A DNA stretch of 64,000 nt from CALCHA01 sp035548175. GTDB taxonomy: Bacteria; Planctomycetota; Phycisphaerae; WQYP01. Where the stretch lies: assembly GCA_035548175.1 (NCBI GenBank), contig DASZTO010000010.1, forward strand, positions 3,867-67,866, in the 5' to 3' direction. Made by a program: the position numbers and the translations under genes. A model generated the notes under the pieces. The model was given only the letters and a program-made list of their open reading frames with translations, did not search any database and was not told where the DNA came from. Shown here piece by piece: positions 8,266-16,945 of this stretch. Position 1 is the stretch's first letter, and each line of letters begins with the position of its first letter.

Positions 8266-9037
8266 ATTTCAATTCCACCACAACCAGCAGCCGAGTCAAA
8301 TCCCACAACGTATCGGGGCTGGAGGAAATGGCGAGAATTCGAGCAAAATCTGTGGAGATTCTCAGGATAATCCTGGGAAATTTCCTGGTGGTTCAACCGC
8401 TACAAACCTATAGTTCTGTCAGCGACCAGAATGGCCGGCGTCAGCCGACCTAAGGACCTCAAATCCCTGGCCGCTTTTTTTCTTTTTGCTGCTGCTCCAC
8501 CAGCCACGCCACCACGTCCCAAGTTTCAGTGGGGCGGGGCGGCTTGGGGCATTCCGCGCGCACAACTTGGCACGAATCGCGCGCATTCAAACCCAAAAAT
8601 TCCCTCCCCAACCCCAACAGCCCCAACCCCTTACCCCAATTGCCCCCACCTCTCTGTGCGCACAAACTGGGCGCGACTCCCCTCTATAGACAAAGAGGAG
8701 CACTGCGCCATGACCCAAACCCCAAAAAACCTTCGTGGTCGGGGGGGGGGCTTCACCTCTTCGTGCCTTCGTGTTTCCCTCGGGGCGGGGGGGCGAGTGT
8801 GTGTCGAATTGCCCCAAAAACCCCATACACAAGCACAAAAACCCCACCTTTGCAAAAACACAACGGCAAAAACTCAACGTTTTTCACCAAAACCCCCCGA
8901 TACATCGAAGAAAACCCCAAACTCTTCCCCAAAATCCCCCATTCGTGTCCACTCCTGCGCATTTGTGGAAAATTCCCGTACCCCCCCTCCTCCCGCTACA
9001 ATCCCCCCTGCAACCACCCTCCACGGAAGGACCTGCC
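8266..9037. other. Long intergenic region, repeats and homopolymer runs
   Basis: About 770 bp without a convincing gene. It holds an A/T-richer stretch near 8330-8420, a T-rich run at 8476-8490, a G10 run near 8737-8747 and, at about 8756-8785, the words TTCGTGCCTTCGTGTTT. The latter resembles the reverse complement of the repeat at 14878. An ATG at 8710 has a good AGGAG upstream, but the frame after it is low-complexity (Lys/Pro/Thr/Ser) and runs into accA out of frame, so I do not call it. The promoter of accA probably lies in the last 200 bp. Confidence 0.5.
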
Positions 9038-10021
9038 ATGGCCAAAAATCCCTCCCCCCCCTCCTACTCCCTCGAATTCGAAAAACCCATCCTCCAGCTC
9101 GAAAAAGAACTCGCCAACCTCGTCACCCTCCAGGAAACCAAGGACGCTGACTACGCCTCCGAAATCAACGGCCTGCGCACCCACCTCACCGCCCTCCTCA
9201 AAAAAACCTACCAGAACCTCTCCGCCTGGGAAACCGTCCAGGTCGCACGCCACCCCGCGCGCCCCCAAACCCGCGATTACATCGACATGATCGTCAAGGA
9301 TTTCGACGAGGTCCACGGCGACCGCACCTTCGGCGATGACAAAACCATCGTCACCGGCATGGGACGCATCGGCGGACACAAATGCATGATCGTCGGCCAC
9401 CACAAAGGCCGCGATACCAAGGAAAAAATCGCCTGCAACTTCGGCTGCGCCCACCCCGAAGGCTACCGCAAGGCACTCGCCAAAATGCAGTTCGCCGAAA
9501 AATTCAACCTCCCCATCGTCACCTTCATCGATACCCCCGGCGCTTACCCCGGCATCGGCTCCGAAGAACGCGGCGTCGCCGAAGCCATCGCCGTCAACCT
9601 CCGCGAAATGGCCCGCCTCAAAACCCCCATCGTCTGCATCGTCATCGGCGAGGGCGGCTCCGGCGGCGCACTGGGCATCGGCGTCGGCGATCGCCTCGCC
9701 ATGCTCCAATACGCCTGGTACTCCGTCATCTCCCCCGAAGGCTGCTCCGGCATCCTCTGGAAAGGCCCCGCCAACGCCGCCGATGCCGCCGAAGCCCTCA
9801 AACTCACCAGCAAATACCTCAAAGACCTCGGCATCATCGACGAAGTCATCGAAGAACCCCTCGGCGCCGCCCACCGCAACCCCCGCGCCGCCGCCGACAA
9901 CATCGAAAAATACATTGACAAAACCCTCCGCGAACTCAAACGCCTCCCGCTCGAAAAACTCGTCGACGCCCGCTACGACCGCCTCCGCAACCTCGGCACC
10001 GACGCCGTCGCCGCCACGTGA
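9038..10021 (+). CDS. accA: Acetyl-CoA carboxylase carboxyltransferase subunit alpha
   Basis: A 327-residue cytosolic protein, the normal AccA length. With AccD it transfers the carboxyl group from carboxybiotin to acetyl-CoA, giving malonyl-CoA, the first step of fatty acid synthesis. Family landmarks are clear: the N-terminal coiled segment (LEFEKPILQLEKEL), RPQTRDYIDMI, FDEVHGDRTFGDD, the HKGRDTKEKIACNFG motif, IDTPGAYPGIGSEERGVAEAIA with the oxyanion-hole glycines, and GEGGSGGALGIGVGDR. The ATG at 9038 follows GGAAGG; the longer open frame upstream is non-coding. No accD, accB or accC is nearby, as is usual for accA. Confidence 0.97.
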   Translation: MAKNPSPPSYSLEFEKPILQLEKELANLVTLQETKDADYASEINGLRTHLTALLKKTYQNLSAWETVQVARHPARPQTRDYIDMIVKDFDEVHGDRTFGDDKTIVTGMGRIGGHKCMIVGHHKGRDTKEKIACNFGCAHPEGYRKALAKMQFAEKFNLPIVTFIDTPGAYPGIGSEERGVAEAIAVNLREMARLKTPIVCIVIGEGGSGGALGIGVGDRLAMLQYAWYSVISPEGCSGILWKGPANAADAAEALKLTSKYLKDLGIIDEVIEEPLGAAHRNPRAAADNIEKYIDKTLRELKRLPLEKLVDARYDRLRNLGTDAVAAT

Positions 10022-10086
10022 CCCCCCCCCCGCGCCCCGCCGCGCACAACCGCGCCGCGCATGGAAGAAACGGAGAAGGAAACATG

Positions 10087-10578
10087 TCACGGCTGCTTCT
10101 TCTTGTTCTCCAGCATCTCCTGCCACGCCGGATCCCCCGTCCCCACCGCCTTCACGTGGTACCTGTCCTCCATCCGCCCCACGAGCGATTTCTCCAGCTC
10201 CATCGCATACCGCGGATCCGCCGCCGATTGCGATTGCCCGCCCGCCGCCGTCACCATCGTCTCGGGATAAATCGACACCCGCGTCGAGCCCACCCCCGCG
10301 GCGCTCGTCGACACGCTCACGGCGCTGGTCGTCGTCGACAGCTCAAACTCCCCCTGCGTGTCGCCCGCCTGTTCCTTGGCCACCACCAGCTTCCATTCCT
10401 TCTCCAACTGCTGCACGTACCCGTTCACATCCTTCACCGGCGCCGGAACGATCAAAATCGCACCGTTCTCCGAAATATCCGTGTCCGGCATCAACGCGTT
10501 CTCCGTGCACCCCCCCACCGCCAGGACCACCACCGCCGCCAGAACCCACCCGCCCCGGCCACATCCGCCTGCGTTCAT
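10087..10578 (-). CDS. Lipoprotein, hypothetical
   Basis: A 163-residue protein with a signal sequence and lipobox (VLAVGGC, Cys24), so it is probably a lipid-anchored envelope protein. The mature part has a short strand-rich domain (GAILIVPAPVKDVNGYVQQLEKEWKLVV) followed by a Ser/Thr/Val-rich linker and a helical C terminus rich in charged residues. No enzyme motif is visible. It is convergent with accA, 65 nt away. A similar domain organisation is common among uncharacterised planctomycete lipoproteins, which is inference. Confidence 0.65.
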   Translation of the reverse strand: MNAGGCGRGGWVLAAVVVLAVGGCTENALMPDTDISENGAILIVPAPVKDVNGYVQQLEKEWKLVVAKEQAGDTQGEFELSTTTSAVSVSTSAAGVGSTRVSIYPETMVTAAGGQSQSAADPRYAMELEKSLVGRMEDRYHVKAVGTGDPAWQEMLENKKKQP

Positions 10579-10807
10579 ACATGCTTCCTTTGCGTGAAAA
10601 CAGCGATTTTACGCGAAACCGAGCAACGCCCCCACATAAGCATCCCGATTTGCCCCGGGCCCGGTAAAGACCCCCGCGCCGCCGGGTCGATAGCTTCCCT
10701 AGACGAGCGGCAGTGGCCCCGGCGCCCTGGTCCCTTCCTCCCGCATCCGCACGAATCCCTGGAGGGCCCCGGCCCACTGCCCCTCTCCTTTTTCTCCGGG
10801 AGCACCC

Positions 10808-11479
10808 ATGGCCAAAACCACCGCGGTCGTTCTCTCCTCCGGAGGCCTGCGCTCCCTGGTCGCCGCCGGCATCGCCGCACGCGAGCACCGCATCGCCCTC
10901 CTGCACATTCAGGACGGCCGCCCCACCGCCGCCCAGGCCGCCATCGCCTTCGAAAAACAGATCGCCCACTTCCAGCCGCTCAAGGCCTGGAACGTTCCCG
11001 CCCCGGCCCTGCGCCAGACCGCCCTGCCCGTGGAATCCGCCGGCGTCATCCACTCAACCTCCTCCGATCCCCACACCCCGCTGATCCCGTTGCGCGACAT
11101 CCACCTGCTGACCATCGCCGCCGCCTTCGCCCGCCAGCTTCGCGCCGATACGGTCATCTGGGGCGCCCAGTTCGACCAGAAGCAGCCCGATGCCATCGCC
11201 CGCAATGTCGAATTCCTGCAGATGCTCACCGCCCTCTTCGACCTCTACGCCCCCGAAGCGCCCGTCACCATCAAAACCCCCCTCATGGGCCTCGAAGATC
11301 AGCAGGTCATCGAGCTGGGTTACCAGATCGGCACGCCCTTCAACGCAAGCTGGACCTGCCAGATGGCCATCGACGCCCCCTGCATGTCCTGCCCCGCCTG
11401 CGCCCGCCGCACCCGTTCCTTCCGCTGCGCGCAGCTCGTGGACCCGCTCGTGTCTCGCCCGAAATCCAAGGTGGAATGA
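10808..11479 (+). CDS. QueC-like PP-loop protein, altered ATP motif
   Basis: A 223-residue protein resembling 7-cyano-7-deazaguanine synthase (QueC), which makes preQ0 for queuosine. The C terminus carries the zinc-site pattern of QueC, C-x7-C-x2-C-x2-C (in WTCQMAIDAPCMSCPAC), and the middle has LIPLRDIHLLTIAAAFA and MGLEDQQVIELG, both QueC-like. The N-terminal PP-loop reads SSGGLRSLVA where active QueC has SGGxDS, so the conserved Asp is replaced by Arg. Either this is a divergent family with altered nucleotide handling or the enzyme has lost ATP pyrophosphatase function. No queD, queE or queF lies nearby. The start at 10808 follows a weak purine-rich site after CTTTTTCTCC. The family is fairly sure; the activity is doubtful. 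Confidence 0.7.
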   Translation: MAKTTAVVLSSGGLRSLVAAGIAAREHRIALLHIQDGRPTAAQAAIAFEKQIAHFQPLKAWNVPAPALRQTALPVESAGVIHSTSSDPHTPLIPLRDIHLLTIAAAFARQLRADTVIWGAQFDQKQPDAIARNVEFLQMLTALFDLYAPEAPVTIKTPLMGLEDQQVIELGYQIGTPFNASWTCQMAIDAPCMSCPACARRTRSFRCAQLVDPLVSRPKSKVE

Positions 11480-11484
11480 ACCGT

Positions 11485-11886
11485 TCAGGGGGAGGGATTC
11501 GCCGGCATCTGTTCCCGCTCCTGAAACACTTCCTTGGCGATCATCAGCGCCGCGATCGCCGCCGGAAAGCCGGCATACACCCCCACCTGCATCAGCGCCT
11601 CGACCAGCTCCTCCCGCGTCCACCCCAGGTTCATCGCCGCATGCAGGTGCGCCTTGAACACCAGCGGATAATCGTTCCGCGCCGCCAGCGCCGCCACCGT
11701 CACCAGTTGCCGCGTCTTGAGATCGAGTCCGGGCCGCGCGTAAATCTCGCCGAAGGCGAAATCGCGCACCAGGGTGACCAGATCGGGCGCGACCTGGGCC
11801 AGCGGCGCGAGGACTTGCGGCCCGCCGAAGCCGGCATGCAGTTGCGCGAGGATTTCGGCGCCGCGCTGCGCTCGATCGTCGGCCAT
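11485..11886 (-). CDS. Carboxymuconolactone decarboxylase family protein
   Basis: A 133-residue all-helical protein of the CMD/AhpD-like family. The core motif DLKTRQLVTVAALAA and the later HLHAAMNLGWTREELVEAL are typical of the gamma-carboxymuconolactone decarboxylase branch. The Cys pair (CxxC) used by AhpD peroxidases is absent, so a disulfide reductase role is unlikely. Such proteins occur as small homo-oligomers of often unknown substrate. It is convergent with the QueC-like gene and separated by 5 nt. The strong strand-composition switch of the window occurs within or just after this gene. Confidence 0.8.
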   Translation of the reverse strand: MADDRAQRGAEILAQLHAGFGGPQVLAPLAQVAPDLVTLVRDFAFGEIYARPGLDLKTRQLVTVAALAARNDYPLVFKAHLHAAMNLGWTREELVEALMQVGVYAGFPAAIAALMIAKEVFQEREQMPANPSP

Positions 11887-11937
11887 GCGGTGCTCCAGAT
11901 GGGAATGCGTGGCGCGGAGATGGAAAACACCCGGCGC

Positions 11938-12648
11938 TTATCCCGCGCCGGTCGCACCGGCGGCCGGCCCGTAGCGGGATTGAAACCAGGTGAGCCAGAT
12001 TTTGGTGTCGGTGGGCATCTTCTGGCCGGTGAGGGCGATGAGCGATTCGTGGGACCAGTAAGCGACGGCGGCGTTGCGGTCGTCGAGGGCGTCGATGAGG
12101 GCGCGAATGGCCGTCGGCGTGCCGAAGTGACGCAGGGCGTGGGCGCAATTGATCTTCACCTGATCGTCGGCATCGTCGTGGAGATGGGTGCGCAGGGCCG
12201 TTTCGGCGGACGGGGCCCAGGTGCCATCGAGGGCGGCGGCGGCATCGGCGCGGACGGAAGCCTCGGGATCGTTGAGGCCCTTGATGAGGATCGGGACGAT
12301 CGCGGGATCGCCGGAAGTGCCCAGCGCCCGCAGGGCCTGGCCGCGGACCTGGGGATGGGGATCGGTGGCGAGGAGCGTATAGGCCTTCATGTAGGGCGGC
12401 TGGTGGCCGTACTTTTTGGTTTGGAGATAAGCGATGGCGTCGCGGCGTTCGTCGGGGCTGGTGACGTTGAACAGGTTGGCGGCGGCGCGTTCGGGGGATT
12501 CGTTGCTGTTGACGGCGCCCATGAGGCGGGGGATCAGCTCGTTGAAATCGCGGGCGCTGCTGATGCTCCCGTTGCCGCAGGAAGCCAGCAGGATCGGCAG
12601 CAGACCGAGAGCGGCGGCCTGGAGAAGGAGCGGTCGGGGATGGTGCAT
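11938..12648 (-). CDS. HEAT-repeat lipoprotein
   Basis: A 236-residue protein; the ATG at 12648 follows AGGAA and starts a signal sequence with lipobox LLASC (Cys24). The mature part has several HEAT-like helical pairs: RRDAIAYLQTKK, PQVRGQALRALGTSGDPAIVPILIKGLND, ASVRADAAAALDGTWAPSAE, DQVKINCAHALRHFGTPTAIRALIDALDDRN and AAVAYWSHESLIALTG. These repeats make protein-binding solenoids. Lipid anchoring suggests a scaffold at the outer or inner membrane. It is divergent from the large exported protein at 12790; the 141 nt between them must hold both promoters. Confidence 0.8.
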   Translation of the reverse strand: MHHPRPLLLQAAALGLLPILLASCGNGSISSARDFNELIPRLMGAVNSNESPERAAANLFNVTSPDERRDAIAYLQTKKYGHQPPYMKAYTLLATDPHPQVRGQALRALGTSGDPAIVPILIKGLNDPEASVRADAAAALDGTWAPSAETALRTHLHDDADDQVKINCAHALRHFGTPTAIRALIDALDDRNAAVAYWSHESLIALTGQKMPTDTKIWLTWFQSRYGPAAGATGAG

Positions 12649-12789
12649 TCGTTGTTCCTGCGAGCGGTTACGGGCCAGGGGAAGGCATTGTATCGCAGGC
12701 GGCGGTCGGGGCCAGCGCGACGGTGCGGGAGGAGGGCGGCGGAAGTAGGATGGCGGCGGCAGAGACGGCGGAGCGAGCGAGGAACAGCG

Positions 12790-14868
12790 ATGGCGAGGAT
12801 GCATTGGCCAGCAAGAGCGGCGGCAGCGGCGACGCTGCTGACGGCGGCGACGGCGATGGCGCAGGGAACGCAGCCGGCCACGCAACCGGCGGCGACATGG
12901 GCGGCAGCGCATTGGACAGTGGGAGTCGACGCGCGGGGAATGATCGTGTCGATCGTGCGCACGGACGATCCGGCGCACATGAACTGGGTGCGCGACGATG
13001 GACCGGCGTGGGGCATGCCGCTGTCGAAGGAGGCCGGAAAGTTGACGCCGTGGGGAGCGCCGGAGATGTCGTCAAGCGGCGCGGGCGGCAACGAGCTGCG
13101 CTTCACGCATGGAGCGCTGAAGCTGACGCTGAAGCAGACGCTGAACGCGGATTCGCAGCTGGAGCAGCGGTACACATTGACCAACACGTCCGGCGGGCCG
13201 GTGGCGCTGGCGGAGGGCGATTTTGGCCTCTGCGTGCCCTTGCCGGACAATTATCCCAGCGCGGAAATCTCGCTAACGCAGCGCTGCGACACGCATCTGT
13301 GGATGGGCGGCAGCGCGGCGTGGATCAACGCGATCCGCATGAATGGAACGGCGCCGGAGCTGGGGCTGGTGCTCGAGGAGGGCTCGCTGACGGCCTATTC
13401 GATCACGGATCGGCCGTGGAACTCGAACGATCGCGGATTCTTCGTGGTGCATCCGGCGGCGCGGACGCTGGGGCCTGGGGAGTCGATGACGCTGGCGTGG
13501 CGGGTGTTCTGGCATCAGGACTGGCACGACTTTTTCGCGGAGGCGCAGCGCGTGCCGGGGTTCGTGCGATTGCAGGCGGATCGTTACACGGTGTTTCCCG
13601 GGGAGGCGGTGCATATCACGGCGCAGGGCGGCGGAGCGCTGGCGGGAGCGGCGGTGACGGTCAACGGGCAACCGGTGGCGGCGCAGATTCAGGGGGATCA
13701 TCTCAGCGCGGAGTTCACGCCGGCGGGCCCGGGAGACCAGCGGGTGGAGCTGGCGCTGGCGGGAAGGACGGCGTGGATGCGGGCGTATGCGTCGCCGGAT
13801 CCGATGGCGCTGATTGCGGCGCGCTGCCGGTTCATTATCGATCACCAGCAGAAGCATACGCCGGGGGAAGCGATCGACGGGGCGCTGCTGGCGTATGACA
13901 ACCAGACGAAGGAGCTGGTGCTGGAGAAGTCGAACGATCGCAACGCCGGGCGGGAGCGTGTGGGGATGGGGGTGCTGCTGGCGTTGTATGTGCCGCGGTG
14001 CGGGGATGCGGCGCTAAAAGCGCGGATCGACGAAGCGCTGAACGTGTACTGGAAATTTGTGAGCGAGCACCTTCAGGGCGCGGATGGCACGGTGTACAAC
14101 AACACGGATGATCCCAAGCAGCGGCTGTACAACTATCCGTGGGTGGCGATGCTGCACCTGGCGATGTTTCAGGCATATGGGGATGGGAAATACCTCGATG
14201 CGTTTGTGCGGACGGTGCGGTCGTTCTATGCGCATGGCGGGGCGAAGATGTATCCGATCGATCTGCCGATCCGGGAGGGGCTGGCGGCGCTGACGAAGGC
14301 CGGACGGACGCAGGAGCGCGATGAGCTGCTGGGGCTGTTTCGCGGGCATGCGGATCGGATGATTCAGGTGGGGACGGCGATGCCCAAGAGCGAGGTGAAT
14401 TACGAGCAGTCGATCGTGGCGCCGGCGTGCGATGTGCTGTTGCAGGTGGCGGAGGCGACGGGCGACGCGAAGTATCGCACGGCGGCCGAGCCGTTCGTGC
14501 AGGCGCTGCTGGCGTTCAACGGGCAGCAGCCGGACCACCATCTCAACGATCTGGGCATTCGGCACTGGGATGACTACTGGTTCGGGAAGGGGAAGCTTTA
14601 TGGCGACACGTTTCCGCATTACTGGAGCACGCTGACGGGGATGGTGCTGGCGGATGAAGCGCGGATGGAACCGGGCCAGGCGGACGCGCTGCGGAGGCGG
14701 GCGGTGGCGATAGTGGCGAACAGTTTTTCTCTCTTTTCGGCGGACGGGGCGGCATCGTGCGCGTATGTGTATCCGCTGACGGTGAACGATCGGCCGGGGC
14801 AGTTTTATGATGCGTGGGCGAATGACCAGGACTGGGCGCTGGTGCATTACCTGCTGCTGACGCGGTGA
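12790..14868 (+). CDS. Large exported protein, alpha/alpha-toroid glycosidase-like
   Basis: A 692-residue exported protein. The frame is open for about 4.8 kb, but the ATG at 12790 follows AGGAA and starts a signal peptide ending at TAMAQ (residue 25), so the upstream part is spurious. Residues 35-250 are beta-rich (WTVGVDARGMIVSI, LEQRYTLTNTSGGPVALAEGDFGL). The C-terminal 400 residues are helical with WVAMLHLAMFQAYGDGKYLDAFVRTVRSFY, EVNYEQSIVAPACDVLLQVAEATGD, DLGIRHWDDYWFGK and GDTFPHYWSTLTGM. This resembles a beta-sandwich plus alpha/alpha six-hairpin layout of glycosidases and polysaccharide lyases. Substrate and catalytic residues cannot be named. It may act on polysaccharides outside the cell. 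Confidence 0.65.
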   Translation: MARMHWPARAAAAATLLTAATAMAQGTQPATQPAATWAAAHWTVGVDARGMIVSIVRTDDPAHMNWVRDDGPAWGMPLSKEAGKLTPWGAPEMSSSGAGGNELRFTHGALKLTLKQTLNADSQLEQRYTLTNTSGGPVALAEGDFGLCVPLPDNYPSAEISLTQRCDTHLWMGGSAAWINAIRMNGTAPELGLVLEEGSLTAYSITDRPWNSNDRGFFVVHPAARTLGPGESMTLAWRVFWHQDWHDFFAEAQRVPGFVRLQADRYTVFPGEAVHITAQGGGALAGAAVTVNGQPVAAQIQGDHLSAEFTPAGPGDQRVELALAGRTAWMRAYASPDPMALIAARCRFIIDHQQKHTPGEAIDGALLAYDNQTKELVLEKSNDRNAGRERVGMGVLLALYVPRCGDAALKARIDEALNVYWKFVSEHLQGADGTVYNNTDDPKQRLYNYPWVAMLHLAMFQAYGDGKYLDAFVRTVRSFYAHGGAKMYPIDLPIREGLAALTKAGRTQERDELLGLFRGHADRMIQVGTAMPKSEVNYEQSIVAPACDVLLQVAEATGDAKYRTAAEPFVQALLAFNGQQPDHHLNDLGIRHWDDYWFGKGKLYGDTFPHYWSTLTGMVLADEARMEPGQADALRRRAVAIVANSFSLFSADGAASCAYVYPLTVNDRPGQFYDAWANDQDWALVHYLLLTR

Positions 14869-14877
14869 CGCCGTAAA

Positions 14878-14910
14878 TGGCCACGAAAAACACGAAAAGG
14901 CACGAAAGAG
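14878..14910. repeat. Intergenic CACGAAAA-type repeat
   Basis: Three tandem near-repeats, GCCACGAAAAA, CACGAAAAGG and CACGAAAGAGG, lie between the convergent gene ends at 14868 and 14945. The reverse complement resembles the stretch at 8756-8785. Short repeats of this form are widespread in intergenic DNA of several phyla; the role is unknown. Confidence 0.5.
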
Positions 14911-14944
14911 GATTTTGTTGAGGGCGGGGACGCTGAACTACAGC

Positions 14945-15793
14945 TTACGACGCTTCGGCGAGTTCGAGCATTTCGGGGGTGACCCACACGGGTTGGCCGA
15001 CGGGGGCGCCCAGGAAGCGCGAGGCGAGGCGTTCGAAGCGCTGGCCCTGGTCGGTGACGTAGCAGGTGAGGCGGCCGTCGTGGGGACTGGCGGAGCGGGC
15101 GTTCATGGCATCGAGCTGGGCCTGGACGCAGAGGGCGGTCTGGCGTGCGGAGTCGATGAGGGTGACGGATTCGCCGAGGGTTTCGGCGATGGCGCCGGCG
15201 AAGAGGGGGTAGTGGGTGCAGCCGAGGATGAGGGCGGAGACGTTCATATCGAGGAAGGGCTCGAGGTATTCGCGCAGGGCGAGGCCGACGATGAGATCGC
15301 CGGGCTCGCGGCCTTCTTCGATGAGCGGGACGAGCAGCGGGCAGGCGCGGCCGATGACCTGGAGGGCGGGATCGAGGCCGCGCACGGCGGCGGGATAAGC
15401 GCCCGAGGCGATGGTGGCTTCGGTGGCGATCAACCCGATGCGTCCGCCTTTTTTTCCGGCGGCGTGCGCGACAGTGACGGCGGCCTGGGCGCCGGGTTCG
15501 AGCACGCCGATCAGCGGCACCGAGAAATCATCGCGGAGTTTATCGAGCGCCAATGCGGAGGCGGTGTTGCAGGCGACGACGAGCAGTTTGGGGCGCAGGC
15601 CCATCAGGAAGCCGAGGCATTGGCGGGTGAAGCGGTGGACGGTGGCGGGGCTTTTGGTGCCGTAGGGCAGGCGTGCGGTGTCGCCGAAGTAAGCGATGGA
15701 TTCGGCGGGGAGGAGCTGGCGGAGGGCCTTGGCGACGGTGAGGCCGCCGAGACCGGAATCAAAAACGCCGATGGGAGCGCCGTTGGCGGGCAT
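14945..15793 (-). CDS. murI: Glutamate racemase
   Basis: A 282-residue cytosolic cofactor-independent racemase converting L- to D-glutamate for peptidoglycan. Landmarks are complete: FDSGLGGLTV near the N terminus (Asp12-Ser13), YFGDTARLPYG, the first catalytic cysteine in VVACNTAS (Cys75) and the second in LGCTHYP (Cys192). The length is normal. The gene follows rnc with a 20-nt gap on the same strand, so the two are probably co-transcribed. A gene for cell wall synthesis fits the current view that planctomycetes have peptidoglycan. Confidence 0.95.
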   Translation of the reverse strand: MPANGAPIGVFDSGLGGLTVAKALRQLLPAESIAYFGDTARLPYGTKSPATVHRFTRQCLGFLMGLRPKLLVVACNTASALALDKLRDDFSVPLIGVLEPGAQAAVTVAHAAGKKGGRIGLIATEATIASGAYPAAVRGLDPALQVIGRACPLLVPLIEEGREPGDLIVGLALREYLEPFLDMNVSALILGCTHYPLFAGAIAETLGESVTLIDSARQTALCVQAQLDAMNARSASPHDGRLTCYVTDQGQRFERLASRFLGAPVGQPVWVTPEMLELAEAS

Positions 15794-15813
15794 GCAGGTC
15801 TCCGTCCGTGGAG

Positions 15814-16656
15814 TTACGGGAGGCTGTCGGGGTCGGCCGAGTCGTCGTGAGCGTCACGGGCCTCGGCGGCGGCGACTTCGGAGGGCAGCGGGCCTTCGCG
15901 GGCCAGGACGCCGAGTTCTTCGAGGGCATTTTGGGCGGCCTTTTGTTCGGCCTGCTTTTTGGCGGAGCCCCACGCGCTGCCGAAGGCCTGGGCGCCGATG
16001 ACGACGCGGACCTCGAAGCACTTGGAGTGGTCGGGGCCCTTTTCGTCGAGCAGCTCGTACATGGGCGTGGCGGCCATGTTTTTCTGGGCGTGCTGCTGGA
16101 GGAGGCTCTTGAAATTCTGCTGGTGGGTGGTGGCGGCGAACTGCTGGATGTAGGGGTCCATGTGGGTGAGGATGAAGCGGCTGGCGTCCGCGAAACCGCC
16201 GTCGAGATAGATCGCGGCGATGATCGATTCGAGCACGCCGGCGGCGAGGGAGCTGGGCATGTCGGCGCCGCTGCCGGGGGAAGCGACGCCGTTGCCGCCG
16301 GCCTTGCGGCCCATCATGCCTTTGCCCACGAAGATGAGGTCGGTCAGCCCGATGGCGTTGGCGACGGCGGCGCAGGTGTTGCGGCTGACGACGGCGGATT
16401 TGAGCTTGGTCAGGTCGCCTTCGAGGTAATCGGGAAAAAGTTCGAAGAGACGGTGGCAGACGATGAGGCCCAGGACGGAGTCGCCGAGGAATTCGAGGCG
16501 TTCGTTGGAGAGGCGGCGGTCGTCGGCGATGGAGGCGTGGGTGAGGGCTTCCTTGAGGAGGGTGAGGTTGGCGAAGCGATGGCCGAGGATGGTTTCGCAG
16601 CGGGCGGCGAGGTCGTCGAGGGAAGGATCGAGGGGGGGCGGAACGTCGGGGTCCAT
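15814..16656 (-). CDS. rnc: Ribonuclease III
   Basis: A 280-residue double-strand-specific endoribonuclease for rRNA and mRNA processing. I chose the ATG at 16656 (AAGGTG upstream) because it precedes the family's N-terminal helix. The longer frame adds a basic, Pro-rich stretch unlike RNase III. The catalytic signature NERLEFLGDSVLG and the second acidic site in LESIIAAIYLDGG are intact. A double-stranded RNA-binding domain occupies the last 90 residues (NFKSLLQQHAQKN...KQAEQKAAQNALEELG). An insertion rich in Gly/Ser (around GRKAGGNGVASPGSGAD) lies between the two catalytic helices. It is divergent from dnaN and probably in an operon with murI. Confidence 0.95.
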   Translation of the reverse strand: MDPDVPPPLDPSLDDLAARCETILGHRFANLTLLKEALTHASIADDRRLSNERLEFLGDSVLGLIVCHRLFELFPDYLEGDLTKLKSAVVSRNTCAAVANAIGLTDLIFVGKGMMGRKAGGNGVASPGSGADMPSSLAAGVLESIIAAIYLDGGFADASRFILTHMDPYIQQFAATTHQQNFKSLLQQHAQKNMAATPMYELLDEKGPDHSKCFEVRVVIGAQAFGSAWGSAKKQAEQKAAQNALEELGVLAREGPLPSEVAAAEARDAHDDSADPDSLP

Positions 16657-16945
16657 CAGGCACCTTGCAGCGGGACGCAGGAGGAGCGGGGGGTCCGGCG
16701 ATGGCGGTGCCAAGGGATGGCGCGAACGGCTGGAGCGGTCGAAGTTCCGCGGGCAGACGAGACTGCGGCGGGTCGGCAGGTCCAGCGATTGGCGACACAC
16801 GAGCGCCTCAACCGGCGTGGTGAGGTTACTTTAGCGGTGCGGCGGGGGGGAAGCAATCGCGGCCCTTGGCGGGGCGGGGCGGTTGCATTAGGATGCGCGA
16901 CGCGAATTTGCCCGCACCGTGCCCTTTCCACGAGGAACCTGCGCC

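Noticed and set aside
8710..9150. ATG with good AGGAG site before accA
   Set aside because: The following frame is low-complexity Lys/Pro/Thr/Ser and overlaps accA out of frame; no homology-like pattern.
1954..12978. Search for CRISPR arrays in the repeat-containing parts
   Set aside because: The repeats seen are two-copy or degenerate tandem units without regular spacers.
10018..14868. A single open frame of about 4.8 kb on the + strand
   Set aside because: Only 12790-14868 has a signal peptide, ribosome-binding site and protein-like composition. The rest is antisense to the lipoprotein, CMD and HEAT genes in GC-rich DNA.
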